A stretch of 64,000 nucleotides of DNA from Larix kaempferi (lineage: Eukaryota; Streptophyta; Pinopsida; Pinales; Pinaceae): NCBI GenBank assembly GCA_027924585.1, contig BSBM01000370.1, positions 25,725,501 to 25,789,500 of the forward strand, given 5' to 3'. Below are positions 34,347 through 47,240 of the stretch, one piece after another; the stretch's first letter is position 1, and the number at the start of each line of letters is the position of its first letter. Position numbers and translations under genes: made by a program. The notes under the pieces are model-generated. The model was not told the origin of the DNA. It saw nothing but the letters and a program-made list of their open reading frames with translations, and searched no databases.

Positions 34347-34550
34347 TTACATTTGGGAATGAAAAAGAACTCTCCCTTCCATAGCTAGAAGTTCATCGAA
34401 AGGAAAATACTTGCATAGATTCATCCATATTTGCATTCTTTGAGTCGGGTCTACACACCACCAAGTGCACTTCCGCTTCCCTTGAGTAAAACAACAATCC
34501 TTTAAAATTAACACCCTAACTAAACACACATTAACCTCATTTGAGGACAT
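34347..34550 (-). other. Antisense frame in the Tat leader (copy B)
   Basis: This is the 67-codon counterpart of 7188-7391, open, with Pro to Ser, Ile to Leu and Arg to His changes. No stop or frameshift has arisen in either copy. Confidence 0.3.
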
Positions 34551-35291
34551 AAAAAGAATTGTGTAGTTAGGTAGGACATTTGGGATAGGAATCCAAATAA
34601 TTCCCCCTTGTCATTTTACATCTGAGACATAGTTGTTTTCTCTTAGGGTGCTAAAATCCTCTTGTATTTGTTTACACGGTTATACACCAAATTTTTAGGG
34701 GGCCTCCCGCTCCATGGGGGTAATCAACGAGGACTGGTTCCAGAAAAAATTTGTGGAACACCGCACTCTACTTAGCACCTAAGGACATCAATCCATTATC
34801 TTCCTTGTATTTTCCAGCCTCCATACTGATTGTACAAGGGTCAAAAGGAAGAATCCCCAGTAAACCTTCCCAAACGTGTCATGAACGGGGTATCCTAGTG
34901 ACCATCCTTCTAGGGCTATTTTACCCGGGATCCCTTTCGGTAGAGGGATATCCCTTCATCTATATTGGTCTCTCACTTCGTATTGTCCGACTTGGATTTC
35001 ATCACCTTGCGGAGGATATGATCTGCTGAGGTCTCCAGATATTAGATAGGAGGATTGTTTGCTCTTATACCTTGTAGAGGATCTTTTTATTTTTTAGTGC
35101 TGCTTGTTGGATTTCTGGCCTCTTTTTTATCACTAGCTTGCTGTGGCATCGGTCATAGTAAATTTTTTGAGCTTGCTTTTTTGGCTTGTGTGCCTCTTTT
35201 TCTTCTAGCTCCCCTTTTGCATGCTCGGTTGCCTGAGGGTTTTTGAGTTCTTTTTTAACGAGACTTCGCCCACATCACCTAGTCCCGTTCC

Positions 35292-37065
35292 ATGGTGAAT
35301 CCAAGGAAATCATGAAGACAACAAGGGATGAGTCCCGAACTGTTTGTGCCTAGAGTTAGTCGACCCCCACCTTCACGCATTCCCACTCCCCCTACTAGTA
35401 GACCAGCTAGTAGGTAGACTGTCCCAGGATCGACCAGTCAACACCATCAATTGCTACGGTATCACAAAATCCTACCTCGCCAGAAATTAGGGTAGTACTA
35501 GAAGTTAGTGCAACATCAGAACCCAATGTAGCACCTGAGATTAGTGTCACACCCGACAATACTATCCCACCACAAGCCGACATTGCGTCGAAAGTTATTA
35601 TTACTCTGGAAACTAGCATAGCCCCAGAGACACCATCACAAAATGATCTTCATGAAGGATACACTGAAATTATTGAGGAATCCGACCCCTTTCCTTCTAT
35701 GACGATTCAATTAGTTGCAAACCTTAACCAACCATTAGTAGAGTTGGTTACACCAACTATTATTCCTAATACCCCGATTAGGCCTAGTTACCAATCTGAA
35801 TCTTCTAGTAGTAGAACATTCAGAATGCCAACACCTGGCCTTCCTTCGGGCCCTGAAATTACGACATCCATACGAGCAAAACTCGTTAGTTTAGCTAACG
35901 AACGTGTGGCAACAAATGGATTTAGACGTGAAGCCGCACAAATGATGGGTTAGAACTCAGAATTTTCATTGTCGTCCACATACGAAGTGGTAAAACCTCA
36001 TGATTCGAGAACCTCCCAATCCTTGATTCGACCTATGGCATTTCGTTGGTAGGTCGATTTGTACCCATAGGTTGGATCTATTATGAACTCCCATCAATTG
36101 ATTTAGGAACACAAAACATTTTTGATCCATCTTCATCATTGCGGAACACAACTTTGGGCCAAGCCCTCAACGGTTTCTGCACTCTTCTAGTACCTATGCA
36201 GTTAACCCCATAAACTCCCCCTCGGCCTTTCCCACTCATTTTACTAAGTTAAATTCTTGGTTGTTCCTTAGGGGACATTCCTAGTCAGAGGAAAAACCAT
36301 TACATCCCTCAATTACCTGTATCATCTGGAACTAGTGTTCATTCATCTTCACAAGTTGGCACCACTAGTGCAACCACCCAACCTGCACGACCAACCTCTT
36401 CCCATGTTTCCATTGGAAGATCGTCTATTCCCACTGTTGGTACGTCGGTTGTGACTGAAAGTCAATATTCAACCATGATTTACACTATATCTAGAGGACA
36501 ACCCCAAGTGGAAGCAATAACCAACCTCCTCCGCTAGGACCACCTGCTTCATGGGAACCACAAATCCCACCCATTGGGGGGAAACATACAGTGGGTAACC
36601 AGAATCCTTTTGGGGGGCAAGCAAGACAATATCAACCCTTTTACCCCCCAACCCTAATCTATATCCTGGGCTACCTTACCCAGGCGTCTCAAACAGTTAG
36701 TGGACCCCACCTCCCCAAACCCCACCCCTTAATCAAGGAATAACAAACAATCCATGGGATCCACCTTCCCAGATGCCTCCCCCTACTCAAGGTACGGTTA
36801 ATCCACTCAATAAAGTATTTGTGAACAATACATGGGTCCCACCACCCCCTGTATCTACACCATTTAACCCCACGATGCAGAACTTCCAATAACCGGCGTA
36901 TAATACGATTCCGAACCAATTGGTAAATCCTATGATTCCCAACCAACAACAGGTTCACCCCATGGTCCCTAACACACATAAATTCCAATAGTACCCCACA
37001 GGAAACACATATGGGCATAATATGCCACAACTTGCAGTGCAGGGCCTTACTGGTGTCCTAGCACT
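35292..37065 (+). pseudogene. gag: Tat/Ogre-like gag, left part (copy B)
   Basis: This is the counterpart of 8133-9900. It starts MVNPRKS and is followed by the same early TGA. The Pro/Ser/Thr-rich half has stops, some shared with copy A and some private (for example ACCCCATAA near 36210). The gag is cut by the LTR retrotransposon that begins at 37066, and continues at 41371. Confidence 0.8.
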
Positions 37066-37449
37066 TGTTAGGAACCTATGTAAACCCTTCTCTTTACTAT
37101 GTTAGTATATTGTTATTGGACGCATATGCTTTGCAAGTCGTCCCGTAGTATTTGTTGATCCATAGTTTATATTAGCCCATAGTATTGACCCATAGTATTG
37201 GACGCATATGCTTTGTAAGTCATCCCGTAGTATTATATGTCCCATGGTTTTGACTCATGGTATTGGGCATAGACTTAGTATATAAGTGTGTGTTGAGGTC
37301 ATTGAAGGCACCGTGAGTTAATTGTATTGAGCTTGCTCAAAGGAGGTTGCCCCCTCGAAGTGGCCCGTGATCAATATAAAAGTGATTCTGTTTTATTATT
37401 TCTTCTATTTTGCATATCTTTATTAATTAATTGTTGTAGGTGCATCACA
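37066..37449 (+). repeat. 5' LTR, 384 bp
   Basis: The LTR contains a TATA-like TATATAAG at 37279-37286. It also has an internal direct repeat of GGACGCATATGCTTTG, at about 37118 and 37200. A CCCCCTCGAAG motif follows, similar in place to one in the LTR at 60966. Confidence 0.95.
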
Positions 37450-37451
37450 TC

Positions 37452-37464
37452 TGGTATTAGAGCA
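37452..37464 (+). other. Primer-binding site (initiator Met tRNA type)
   Basis: TGGTATTAGAGCA starts two bases after the LTR end. It differs at one base from the common plant initiator-Met site TGGTATCAGAGC. The difference could weaken priming or reflect decay. Confidence 0.85.
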
Positions 37465-38337
37465 CTTTCCTTGGCACAAGTGTGAATTTTTTTTTCTTTT
37501 TTCTTTTTTTGGGCGGTGACTTTCAGATCAATTTCTAAAACTTTCTGCACAAAATTAGAAGAAACCAATGCATATCTGAATTCCTCTTTCAAAAATACGC
37601 AGTTTCAAAAAAAAAATCATCTCATTTGGAGTTCTAAAAGTGGAGATATCGCGGATTTAAAATCAGCAATTTTTCAGAATTTCGGTGACGGTCGTGGAAA
37701 TTGCGGCGAGAAAATCTTTTGACCGAGTGCCCAGATTTCTATTTCGCTCTCATGGGTAGAAGCAGAGTGGTTGTTCCAGTTCCGGAAACATGCTATAATA
37801 GCGATTCTAAGCAATATAGATCCGGTTTTTGAACATTGGGTGGAATTTCTGCCCAAATTTTTTCTGTTGCAGGTTCGGATTTGGGAATCATCCCTATCCG
37901 CTTAATTGTGGGAAGTACTTGGGCATAAGCCCTAAAAATCATTGTGAGGAGTACCATAGGAACCCCGAAGTAGCTGGCCCATTGAGAGGACCTGCCAGCG
38001 AAAAGGGAAACGACCCCTACCTGATTGACTAATTCCCACCCGTGAGGTAAACCAAGAGCTGTCGTTTGTGGCAAAGCGGTTATCAGTTTTACCTGAGCCG
38101 TGGAGTGAGGGGTACTGCCCCAATACGCAAGCTGTCAGACAACATTGGTGGTCGAGTGAAACCCCTGAACTGTTAGGAAGCCGCACATACTTGGGGTCCA
38201 TATCTACTTTCAACTGAACTATTGTTGATCACTGCTGCGCCGTTTCAGATCCATTTGCAAGCTGTTCCAGATTCAGCCGTTTTCAATCCATTCGGCGTTG
38301 TTCCAGATCCCTTTCGAGCCGTAGCCGCTCCAGTCTG

Positions 38338-38340
<3 letters not shown>

Positions 38341-38390
<50 letters not shown>
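38341..38390. repeat. (AT)25 microsatellite in the element leader
   Basis: Twenty-five AT units run without interruption and are followed by AAATAAATAAATA. It lies between the primer site and the gag start of the LTR retrotransposon. Just downstream a 22-base segment starting ATGGTTGTCACCCG is doubled at 38410 and 38443 around an A run. Confidence 0.97.
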
Positions 38391-38401
<11 letters not shown>

Positions 38402-38472
38402 TACTGGTTATGGTTGTCACCCGTGCAAGAGAAAAAAAAAAAATGGTTGTCACCCGTGCAGGAGCCAACACC

Positions 38473-40848
38473 ATGGAGGAAGCACTTGCAGCCATCCAAA
38501 CCAAACTCCAAGATCTGGATGAAAAATTTCTTAGCCTCCATCTTCAGCATTCAGCCATGAACAATAACCGACAGCCATAATCTTTTGCAGCCCCCGGGTT
38601 CTCTTCTTCCAACAATTTTCGTGGGCCGAAGCTTGATTTTCCTCGCTTCAATGGTACTGATCCGACGGGATGGATATACCGAGCAGAACAATATTTCAGT
38701 CTGCATAATACTTTTGATGTCCAGAAATTTCCACTTGCATCCTTTCATTTGGAACAGGAAGCCCTTCAATGGTACCGTTGGTACATCAAAGCTCATCCCG
38801 AGCCAAACTGGACAGATTTTTGCCAACTCATTTTGCCACGATTTCTCCCTAGTGCTTTTGATGATTTCACAGGAGCACTCACTAAACTTCACCAAATTGG
38901 CACAGTGAGAGAGTATCAGACAGAATTTGAGAAATTGGCCAATCACACAGAAGGATTGTCTGATGAATTCTACAGGAGTTGTTTTATAAGTGGTCTCAAG
39001 GATGAAATTCGCTTAGAGGTCAAAATGTTTTCTCCCAACACAATGATGGAAGTCCTAGGGTTGGCTAAGCTGGCTGAGGACAAGATTGCAGCTCAACAAC
39101 GCTCCAAACCCACCCTTGTTCCCTTCAGAAATATGGGTTCCCAACGACCTCCCATCACGCCTTCTCCTCAACCAACTCCTATCAAGCATTTGTCTGAAAT
39201 AGAAATGCAGGCACGCCGAGAAAAAGGGCTTTGCTATAATTGTGATGAGAAATTCACTCGGGGACATAGATGTGTTCAACAAAAGCTCTATCTCTTGGAT
39301 ATGGATTCTTCGCCTGCCTTAGAACTTGGTGAAACAACTACAGATACAGTGGATGATCAGATCGACATTCAACACCCGCCTGTTGACACCCCATTTCAGG
39401 ACGACCCACCTAAGATCTCTCTCCATGCTGTAACTGGCGTCACCACCCCACAAACAATGCGGGTCAGGGGATACTTCAAGAAGCTCCCTCTTACCATACT
39501 CATTGATTCTGGTAGCACTCATAACTTCATTGACCCTCGGATTGCCAAACAGGCTGATTGTTTTGTCCATCCTTGCTCTAGCTTTGAAGTCATGGTTGCC
39601 AATGGGGGCACCTTACCTTGCAAGGGGAAGTGTCACAATGTGCGTATCTCTATGGAAGATTATAACCTACGCTCTGACATGTTTTCCTTGCCTTTAGGCG
39701 GATCTGATGTGGTTTTGGGCGTTCAATGGTTACGCACACTTGGCCCCATCTTATGGGATTTTGCTGAACTTTGGATGCAGTTTAAAGTCAATGGGGCACA
39801 ACACAAATTTATGGGCTTACAACTAGGGTCTCTCTGCATCATCAGTTCACATCGCCTGGAAAAAATCCTTAAGAAGAATTCACATGGTGTCATCGCTCAA
39901 CTCAATTCCATTCAGATGCACCCATCAACAGTCTCCACTACTTCCTTGGATAGATATGCAGGTATCTTTGCTGAACCAATGCGCTTGCTACCTTCACGAG
40001 ACCTTTCCGGTAAGAATTTAGCCACATCTACCTCTCAGCAAGAAATGATGGCTATTTTGCATGCAATACAGAAATGGTAGCCATACTTATTAGGGAATTA
40101 TTTCTGCATCAAGACTGATCTTCCGAGTCTGGAAAATTTTCTGGAACAATGGGTTTCCTCCCCAACACACCCGAAATGGGTTATCCACCTCATGGGTTAT
40201 CCCTATGTGATCACTTACAAGAAGGGTAAGGATAATATGGTGGAAGATGCTCCTTCTTGCACAATTGATGACCCAGTTTCTCTTACAACTCTTTCTCTGC
40301 TTGTTCCAAATTGGGTGCAATATGTTCAACATGGCTCTCTCTTCTATGAACTCCATGCTTCTTCATCAACAGGGCACTCTGGGTTCTGGAACAGGTATGA
40401 CCAAGAACAATGTAACTTCTTTTGGCAGGGACTAAAAATGACAATTCAACAGATGGTGGCTGACGATGATACTTTCCAAGTCAACAAGGGTGAAATGACA
40501 CTCCTTTCGGGATTGCTCAAACCTTTTCCCATCCCTAAACAGCTTTGGCCAACTATTTCTATGGATTTCCTAGCAGCGCTCTGGTGGTACAATACCACAT
40601 CTCACAGAACACCATATGAAGCGGTCTATGGACAAACACCGCTAGTTCTTCTTCCATACACCCTTAGCAGCTCCCCAGTTCAGGCAATTGACTCGGTTCT
40701 TCGAAACCGCAATCAGATTCTTCTCATTCTGCAGGACAATCTTCACATGGCCAGAATTCGCCTGAATCAACAAGCCGATCAGCACCGTTCTGAGCACATT
40801 TTCCACGCAGCTGACAGAGTTCTTCTTCATCTACAGCCTTCCAAGTAA
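38473..40848 (+). pseudogene. gag-pol: Fused gag-protease-RNase H-integrase remnant, one frame
   Basis: From ATG at 38473 the frame runs 792 codons with two stops, TAA at 38578 and TAG at 40078. Order: gag core (ALQWYRWY, RFLPSAFDDF), zinc knuckle of the CYNC...GHRC type (residues 254-267), protease with DSGSTHNF (active Asp at residue 345) and LGVQWL. At about 39999-40005 PSR is joined to DLSGKN, which removes the whole reverse transcriptase. Next comes the end of RNase H (YKKGKDNMVEDA), the integrase zinc-binding part (GHSGF, its Cys pair lost), then ISMDF joined near 40570 to WWYNTT, which removes the DDE core, and the integrase C-terminal part (RLNQQADQHRSEH). Both junctions keep the frame. 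Confidence 0.9.
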
Positions 40849-40972
40849 TCCTCCTTGACACTCCAAAGGCGTCAGTGGCCTGAAATGCAACCCGAGGATG
40901 CTACCGGGGAACCACTCCTTCAGCTTCTGCAGCAATTTCTCCAACCAAATCTTTGAGGATAAAGCTTTTTCT

Positions 40973-40985
40973 AAGGGAGAGGGGA
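40973..40985 (+). other. Polypurine tract
   Basis: AAGGGAGAGGGGA lies directly before the 3' LTR and would prime plus-strand synthesis. Confidence 0.9.
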
Positions 40986-41370
40986 TGTTAGGAACCTATG
41001 TAAACCCTTCTCTTTACTATGTTAGTATATTGTTATTGGACGCATATGCTTTGTAAGTCGTCCCGTAGTATTTGTTGATCCGTAGTTTATATTAGCCCAT
41101 AGTATTGACCCATAGTATTGGACGCATATGCTTTGTAAGTCGTCCCGTAGTATTATATGTCCCATGGTTTTGACTCATGGTATTGGGCATAGACTTAGTA
41201 TATAAGTGTGTGTTGAGGTCATTGAAGGCACCGTGAAGTTAATTGTATTGAGCTTGCTCAAAGGAGGTTGCCCCCTCGAAGTGGCCCGTGATCAATATAA
41301 AAGTGATTATGTTCTATTATTTCTTCTATTTTGCATATCCTTATTAATTAATTGTTGCAGGTGCATCACA
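40986..41370 (+). repeat. 3' LTR, 385 bp
   Basis: It matches the 5' LTR except for seven substitutions and a one-base insertion (CCGTGAAGTT against CCGTGAGTT). Most of the substitutions are transitions. Confidence 0.95.
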
Positions 41371-42421
41371 GCACCCCATCAGTACTATTCTTACCCACAA
41401 CCCAATAGACAACTTCCCTTTCTAGCAACATTGGACTTGCCTGATTTGTCAAGATTGATAAACGATCCCATTTGGCATGAACCACATTGGCCACCTATTC
41501 CCGCCAAATTACCATCAGATATCCCACAATTCGATGCCAAACTAGGGGAAGACCCAAAAAATCACGTTATGACATTTCATCTCTGGTGTTCTTCGAACTC
41601 ATTGATGGATGATTCCATATGATTACGGCTCTTCCAACGTACACTCACTGGAACGATAGCTAAATGGTATATTGAGCCGCCACAACACTCTTTATGAGAT
41701 TTCAACTCCCTTGCCATGCAATTTTTGATGCATTTTCAACTCCCCATTCGGCACGAAACTGGCATAGACCGATTAACTTCGTTGCGACAACCCACCTCTC
41801 CTCACATCTCAGATCATATTCATGAGTGGAGGAGGAGCCAAAGGTTGATTAAGGATCCTATCCCTGATCAATTATTAGCCAATTGGTTTACAAAATCATT
41901 ATTGCCACCTATTGCTAGGGATGTTGCAATGGGTGGGGATGTTACAGACGAGAAAGCGATCAACCGTGCTTAGTATCTGGACTTGGTTTACTCCCAATCC
42001 AGAAATTTATATGAATTGATCCCACAGGCTCCTCTCCCCATCGACTCTCCATCTAGGCTCGCTACCGAACTTCCTATTGATGGCGTAGTTGGTTCTGTGA
42101 AGGCCCATCCTGCATCAATATCTAGTGGACAACATAATACTTTTGCTCCACCTCAAAATCAGGTTGCATCTAAAAATGATACTTCTCCTGCTCATACCTC
42201 TGAGGTGAATGTGGTTCAATCCTCATTGCAACAATCCGGGGGGGGGGGGGGATAACATTAAAGGGAAATCCAAAAAATCTACTCCTCAGTAGGAAAATCC
42301 AAAACCCCAACAAACCAACAATGATAATAAACCCAAAAGGAAAGCTAAGTTCCCCTGCCTTATTTGTCAGGAAGACCACTATACAAAAGATTGCCCTTAT
42401 CGTGAGGAAGTCAAAAAATTT
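41371..42421 (+). pseudogene. gag: Tat/Ogre-like gag, right part (copy B)
   Basis: The core continues after the insertion. Here the 11 bases deleted in copy A are present, so FHLWCSSNS reads through, but a TGA follows soon after at 41620-41622. Further parts are 41716-41973 and 41983-42255. The G run at 42238-42251 is 14 long against 11 in copy A. The zinc knuckle lies beyond it in another frame. Confidence 0.8.
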
Positions 42422-45400
42422 GTGAAAGGTTCTTCCTGCCTGACAATCCTAACTGACCCTTTCCCATCCCAACAAAAAAAAATGATCACACACACAGGCC
42501 CTCCACAAGGGGTCACTCCAAACAACTCCACTCAACCAGATACATCCACAAACCGTGACATTCTCATGATGAGTAACGAGACTATGCATTTATCCACTAG
42601 GAAAAAGACATATGACTCTATTTCAAATTCAAACAAAAAATGGGAATTCAAAAGATAAATATCCTATGGAAGAGTCTCCCTCCACTCCTCCCTCTACTGG
42701 ACCTCTTCACATCGAAAGGCTTATTACTGACACTGTGTTGCGCCCACCAAAGGCCACCATTCGAAAAGCGACATTCAATCCAAGCGCGTGAGCTACCCAA
42801 AATTACAATATTGTTGAGGATTTAGCTCAAGCACCTTGTGCAATGTCTACTCTCAAAGTTCTACAACATTTCCCTAGTCAACGTAGAACCTTGTTGTCAG
42901 CACTTGGAGCTGTTGACCCAGACACTTCCAACACGATTATGTTTAATTTGGAATATTTTAAGCCAATGCTTTCTCACCAGTTGGATTTTCAGATTCATAC
43001 CAAGATTTGTGGAAACAACATCCATCGTACCGTTTTGGACGAAGGTTCCTCCACTTCTATCATGTCTTTGTCTGGCTGGAGAGCTATTGGATCTCCAGAG
43101 GTAACTCAATATCCCACTACTTTGAAAACTTTTGACGGTCGTGGTATCCAACCTTATGGACTTATAACATCACTCGGTGTAGAACTAGGGGGAAAACCAT
43201 ATCCATCCACATAGAAATTGTAGATGCTCCATTGGATTACAATATCCTACTCGGTTGAAACTGGTTTTACGCCATGACCACGGTAGCATCATCAATTTTT
43301 CGCTTGCTACAATTTCCTCATTAAGGAAAAATTGTCACCATTGATCAATTGGATTTTTGCACGCCAGATATTCACTCCAACACCACCAACAATGTCCCAC
43401 TGTTGACACAATCTCAACATCACTGTGAAGACATTTGTGTTGGCCTTTTGAAAGACTCTTCTATAATTGGAGTCTTCCTTGAAATTCCAGCCCCAGTCTA
43501 TTCAATCAATACGATTTCTTCCAGCACCATTTGATCCCATGAACCCCATGATTCTTGGGTTGCACTGAGTCCCTTTGAGTACGAAACCATCGGTGACTAC
43601 ATGCTCTTGAACTTAAATCAAGCAACCTATCATGAGATTCAATTCGCCTCCGATTGTATCGATTCTATTGACCACCATCCGGTGGCACCTCTCCCATCTT
43701 GGATCAAATCATCTTTTCCCTCTTTTGATTCCCTTTTACAGACTTTTCCCTCCGACGAGTCTATCATGGAAATCATGAGCATTGGCGAACCTCCATAGAA
43801 AGATCATCATCATCGATCATCATTTCCTACGATCCACACGACAGATCCCAAAACCAAATCCCATGTTTCACATGATATTTTCCAAACACCTCAGATTCCC
43901 CTTCTTGCTCACAACGTGTTTTCCGAAGGAAATCTAGCTAATATTATGGAAACTTTTCCTATTGACATATCAGTGAAACTTGATATCGTGGAATACATCC
44001 ATCTAGGAAAAAATTGTACACCCACTGAGGTGGAATTTTATACAGTCTTGTTTAAAGAATTTTGTGATGTTTTCGCATGGAGTTATGAAGAAATGTCGGG
44101 AATTGACCCATCTATTGTGGTCCATGAAATCAAGGTTTATCCCGGTGCACGACCTGTTTGACAAAAAATTCGATCCGTTCACCCCAGAAAAACTGCAGCC
44201 ATTAAGGTAGAAATTGAAAATCTCCTTCGTCCTGGTTTTATCTATCCTGTCCCACTGACAGACTAGGTTTCTAACATCGTTCCTGTAGCTAAGAAACATG
44301 GCACGATTAGAGTTTGCGTTGATTATAGGGACCTGAACAAAGCTTGTCCTAAGGACAACTACCCAACTCCCTTCATCGACCAAATTATTGATAATTGTGC
44401 CGAGAGTGTCATATTCTCGTTCATGGATGGTTTCTATGGCTATAATCAGATTAAGATACTCCTTGCTGACCAGCATAAGACAACTTTCATCTGCCCATGG
44501 GGAACCTTTGCATATCGCAAGTTACCTTTTGGTCTCAAGAACGATGGAGCCACTTTTCAACGAGCCATGTCTTATGCATTTCATGATATTAAGCACGTTG
44601 TAGAACCATATTTGGATGACTTACTCGCTTCTTATCCCTTGCGAGAAGACCATCTAGAACACCTGAGTGCCATATTTTTATGGTGCCGCCACTACAACAT
44701 TCGTTTGAATCCTCACAAATGCGTATTTTGTGTTGAAGCTGGTAGATTATTAGGTTTCAGCATCTCCAAGGATGGAATTCGCCTCGATCCACTGAAGGTT
44801 GAGGCTATTCTAGCCTTACTTTCACCAACTAATATCCCATAACTCCAAAGTTTGCAAGGACACGTAAAATTTTTACGCCACTTTGTCTGTAACTTTGCCG
44901 AGATTACTCGGGGCTATATGAAACTTCTCAAAAAGGATGTACCCTTCATTTGGGATAATGAAGCTCAATAGTCTTTTGATAATCTGAAAAAGGCCTTGAC
45001 TAATGATTCTGTGTTACAACCCCCCAATTATACACAGGATTACATTTTATATCTCTCCGCCTCTACTTCCACTATTGGAATGGTGCTAGTACAGGAAGAC
45101 AATAGTGGTTAGGAACATGTGGCTTACTATCTCAGTAAGAGTCTCATTAACTCCGAAACATGTTACTCACATGTGGAGAATCTAGCTCTGGAAACTGTTT
45201 TTGTTGTCTAGATATTTCGACACTATATCTTGCTCCGCAAGGCCATTGTTATTGCCAAATTTAATCCAATGTATTATATCCTTACACGTCAAGTGCTATG
45301 GGGCAAGTATTCCCGTTGGATTGTTGTCCTCCAAGAATTTGATTTAGAGTTTGCAAAAGCGAATCCAAAAAATCTTTGGTCTTTGCTGAGCTCATCTGTG

Positions 45401-45690
45401 CACTGCTCCATGTCAATGACTAATATGATCCCATTGAATCTCTTCCCGACGGGTCATTTTTCCCCCATTGGCACGACTGACCCCTGGTATGGAGACATTG
45501 TTTTATATCTCCAGACTCAACACTTTCGGCCTGATCTCAATTGCAATGAGTGATGTCATATCCGACACCACACAAAATATTATTTATCATTAGTGATACT
45601 TTATACCGTTGTGGTATCGACTCCATCTTGCTTTGATGCTTAACTATCAAGGAAGCCGGACGCGTACTCAATGACTGCCACTCATTGAGT
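42422..45690 (+). pseudogene. pol: Tat/Ogre-like pol (copy B)
   Basis: This is the counterpart of 10941-14210, with the same order of protease, RT (YLDD at 44609-44620), RNase H remains and integrase stub. The TAG that breaks the protease part of copy A at 11592 reads TGG here. Private stops of copy B include TGA at 44159 and TAG at 44264. A stop after GAAGCTCAA (copy A 13484, copy B about 44969) and the protease frameshift are shared. The two copies therefore decayed partly before and partly after duplication. Confidence 0.88.
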
Positions 45691-47240
45691 TGAACCTTAA
45701 CTTAAACTAACCCTCACGGCTTTATAACCTTAAAACCTTGCTCAAAGTATTTGACATAGTTTAGTATAACATTTTAAAAACTTATTTTTCTACTTATTCA
45801 CCCTTCCTACCCTTTCTAAGGGATTACCTACCCTTTCTAAGGGATTAGTTATGATTTTAATTTTTATTAATATTATATTTACAATTGTTCTTTATACCAG
45901 CATAGATCCATCTTAAACCCGTATCTATCAAGCACCTAGAGGGATCCAATTTCTTGAGGTGTATTTCTTTTTTTAAATTTAAACTCAAGAAATTTGATAT
46001 CTCTTGATTGATAGACCCTAGTTTAAGTTTTAAGTTTTTATTTTATAAACGAACATCGATTTTTTAAATACTTTTCATAATATTTTAGTTTATGAGTCAA
46101 CATGGATTTTTTTTAAATACTTTCATTAATTTTTTTTATTTTATGAGCCGACATGAATTTATTAATGGCCGACATAATATAATTTATTACCTTTTACTAT
46201 AAGATGTACACATGTAACGGGACACATACACGTTACAACATCTCCCCCATACTGAGCTGTAGAGCACCTCATTTCACTCAGTGCAATAACATCTACTTTT
46301 TCTAATGCATTATCTATGGTTTTAATGTTTAGTATTATATTTGCAATTATTCTTTATAAAATATCTTTTCATCATAATTAAATTTCATTTCACCTTAATA
46401 CTCCCTCTTATAACAGTCCCCGGAAAACCTTATTGTTAATTTGCCATGGCATCTTACCCTTAGAGTTATTATGTGTCTGTGATTCAATTGAATAAAGTAA
46501 AAATTATAAATCTTAAAACATTTTTATTACACAAATAAATCTCTGATAGGTAGAGTATACTGATTCGTTTGAGCATTCAGTGAATACATTACACCAAATA
46601 TCTCATGTTTTCAAAACGTGCACTGTGTTTCCAAAAGAAAATGATCGTCCCACTAACAAATTCTTCGCTTAATTAAAAATATTCCTTTATGAATACACAA
46701 TTTCCTTTATGTGATCAAGTTCTGCAAAACAACAAGTTCATTACAGTAACAGTTGATTTCCTTTATGTGATCAAGTTCTGCAAAACAACAAGTTCATTAA
46801 AGTAACAGTTGAACTCCTAGACAAATATGGAACCTAACCCTAACAATACCTGTAAGGCAAACTGGGCCAAATCTACAGTTGAAGAAGGCATCTCATTACA
46901 TCTACTCAACTTTGGAAGATCACAATACAATGTCCATGCGGGGGGTTACAGAACATAGGTTATCGATGCAAAAAAAATGGAATCTATAAATAAATACTTC
47001 TTTCCCTTTGGAAGTGCTAATTCCATATTTCATGTACATTTGCAGTCACAGGAAAAACACTAGTCAAATTTTCTAGCCTTCCAGTGTATGTAACTTATTT
47101 ATTAAGGATAGATTCTGCCATTCATTGATGACTATTTATGTCCTCTGCTGCTAATTTGAATGAGAAACATGTATACAAAAACAATAAGGTACAATTTAGA
47201 CTCTAGAATGACCTGCTAGAGTAGAGAAACAGATTGATGA
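45691..47240. repeat. AT-rich repeat left of the copy B gene
   Basis: This is the counterpart of 14211-15800. It keeps the doubled 21-bp CCTACCCTTT unit (about 45807-45848) and the hairpin. The 56-bp tandem duplication is at 46700-46811. A stretch matching 15078-15112 is missing near 46550. No gene is seen. Confidence 0.6.
45912..46027. repeat. Imperfect inverted repeat (hairpin), copy B
   Basis: This is the counterpart of 14426-14541. Both arms are kept, with substitutions in the left arm (AGCACCTAGAGG). Confidence 0.6.

Larger units (their letters stand above)
37066..41370 (+). mobile_element. Internally deleted Ty3/gypsy LTR retrotransposon
   Basis: The element is 4305 bp, begins TGTTAGG and ends CATCACA, with LTRs at 37066-37449 and 40986-41370. 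The target duplication is GCACT on the left (37061-37065) and GCACC on the right (41371-41375), and the empty site in copy A reads GCACC. It has a Met-tRNA-type primer site and a polypurine tract. The coding part lacks the reverse transcriptase and the integrase core, so it would need enzymes from another element to move. The LTRs differ by seven substitutions and one indel, a low figure that fits a fairly recent insertion. Confidence 0.96.

Noticed and set aside
38245-38550. Minus-strand frames with long Ile-Tyr runs
   Set aside because: They are only translations of the (AT)25 microsatellite.
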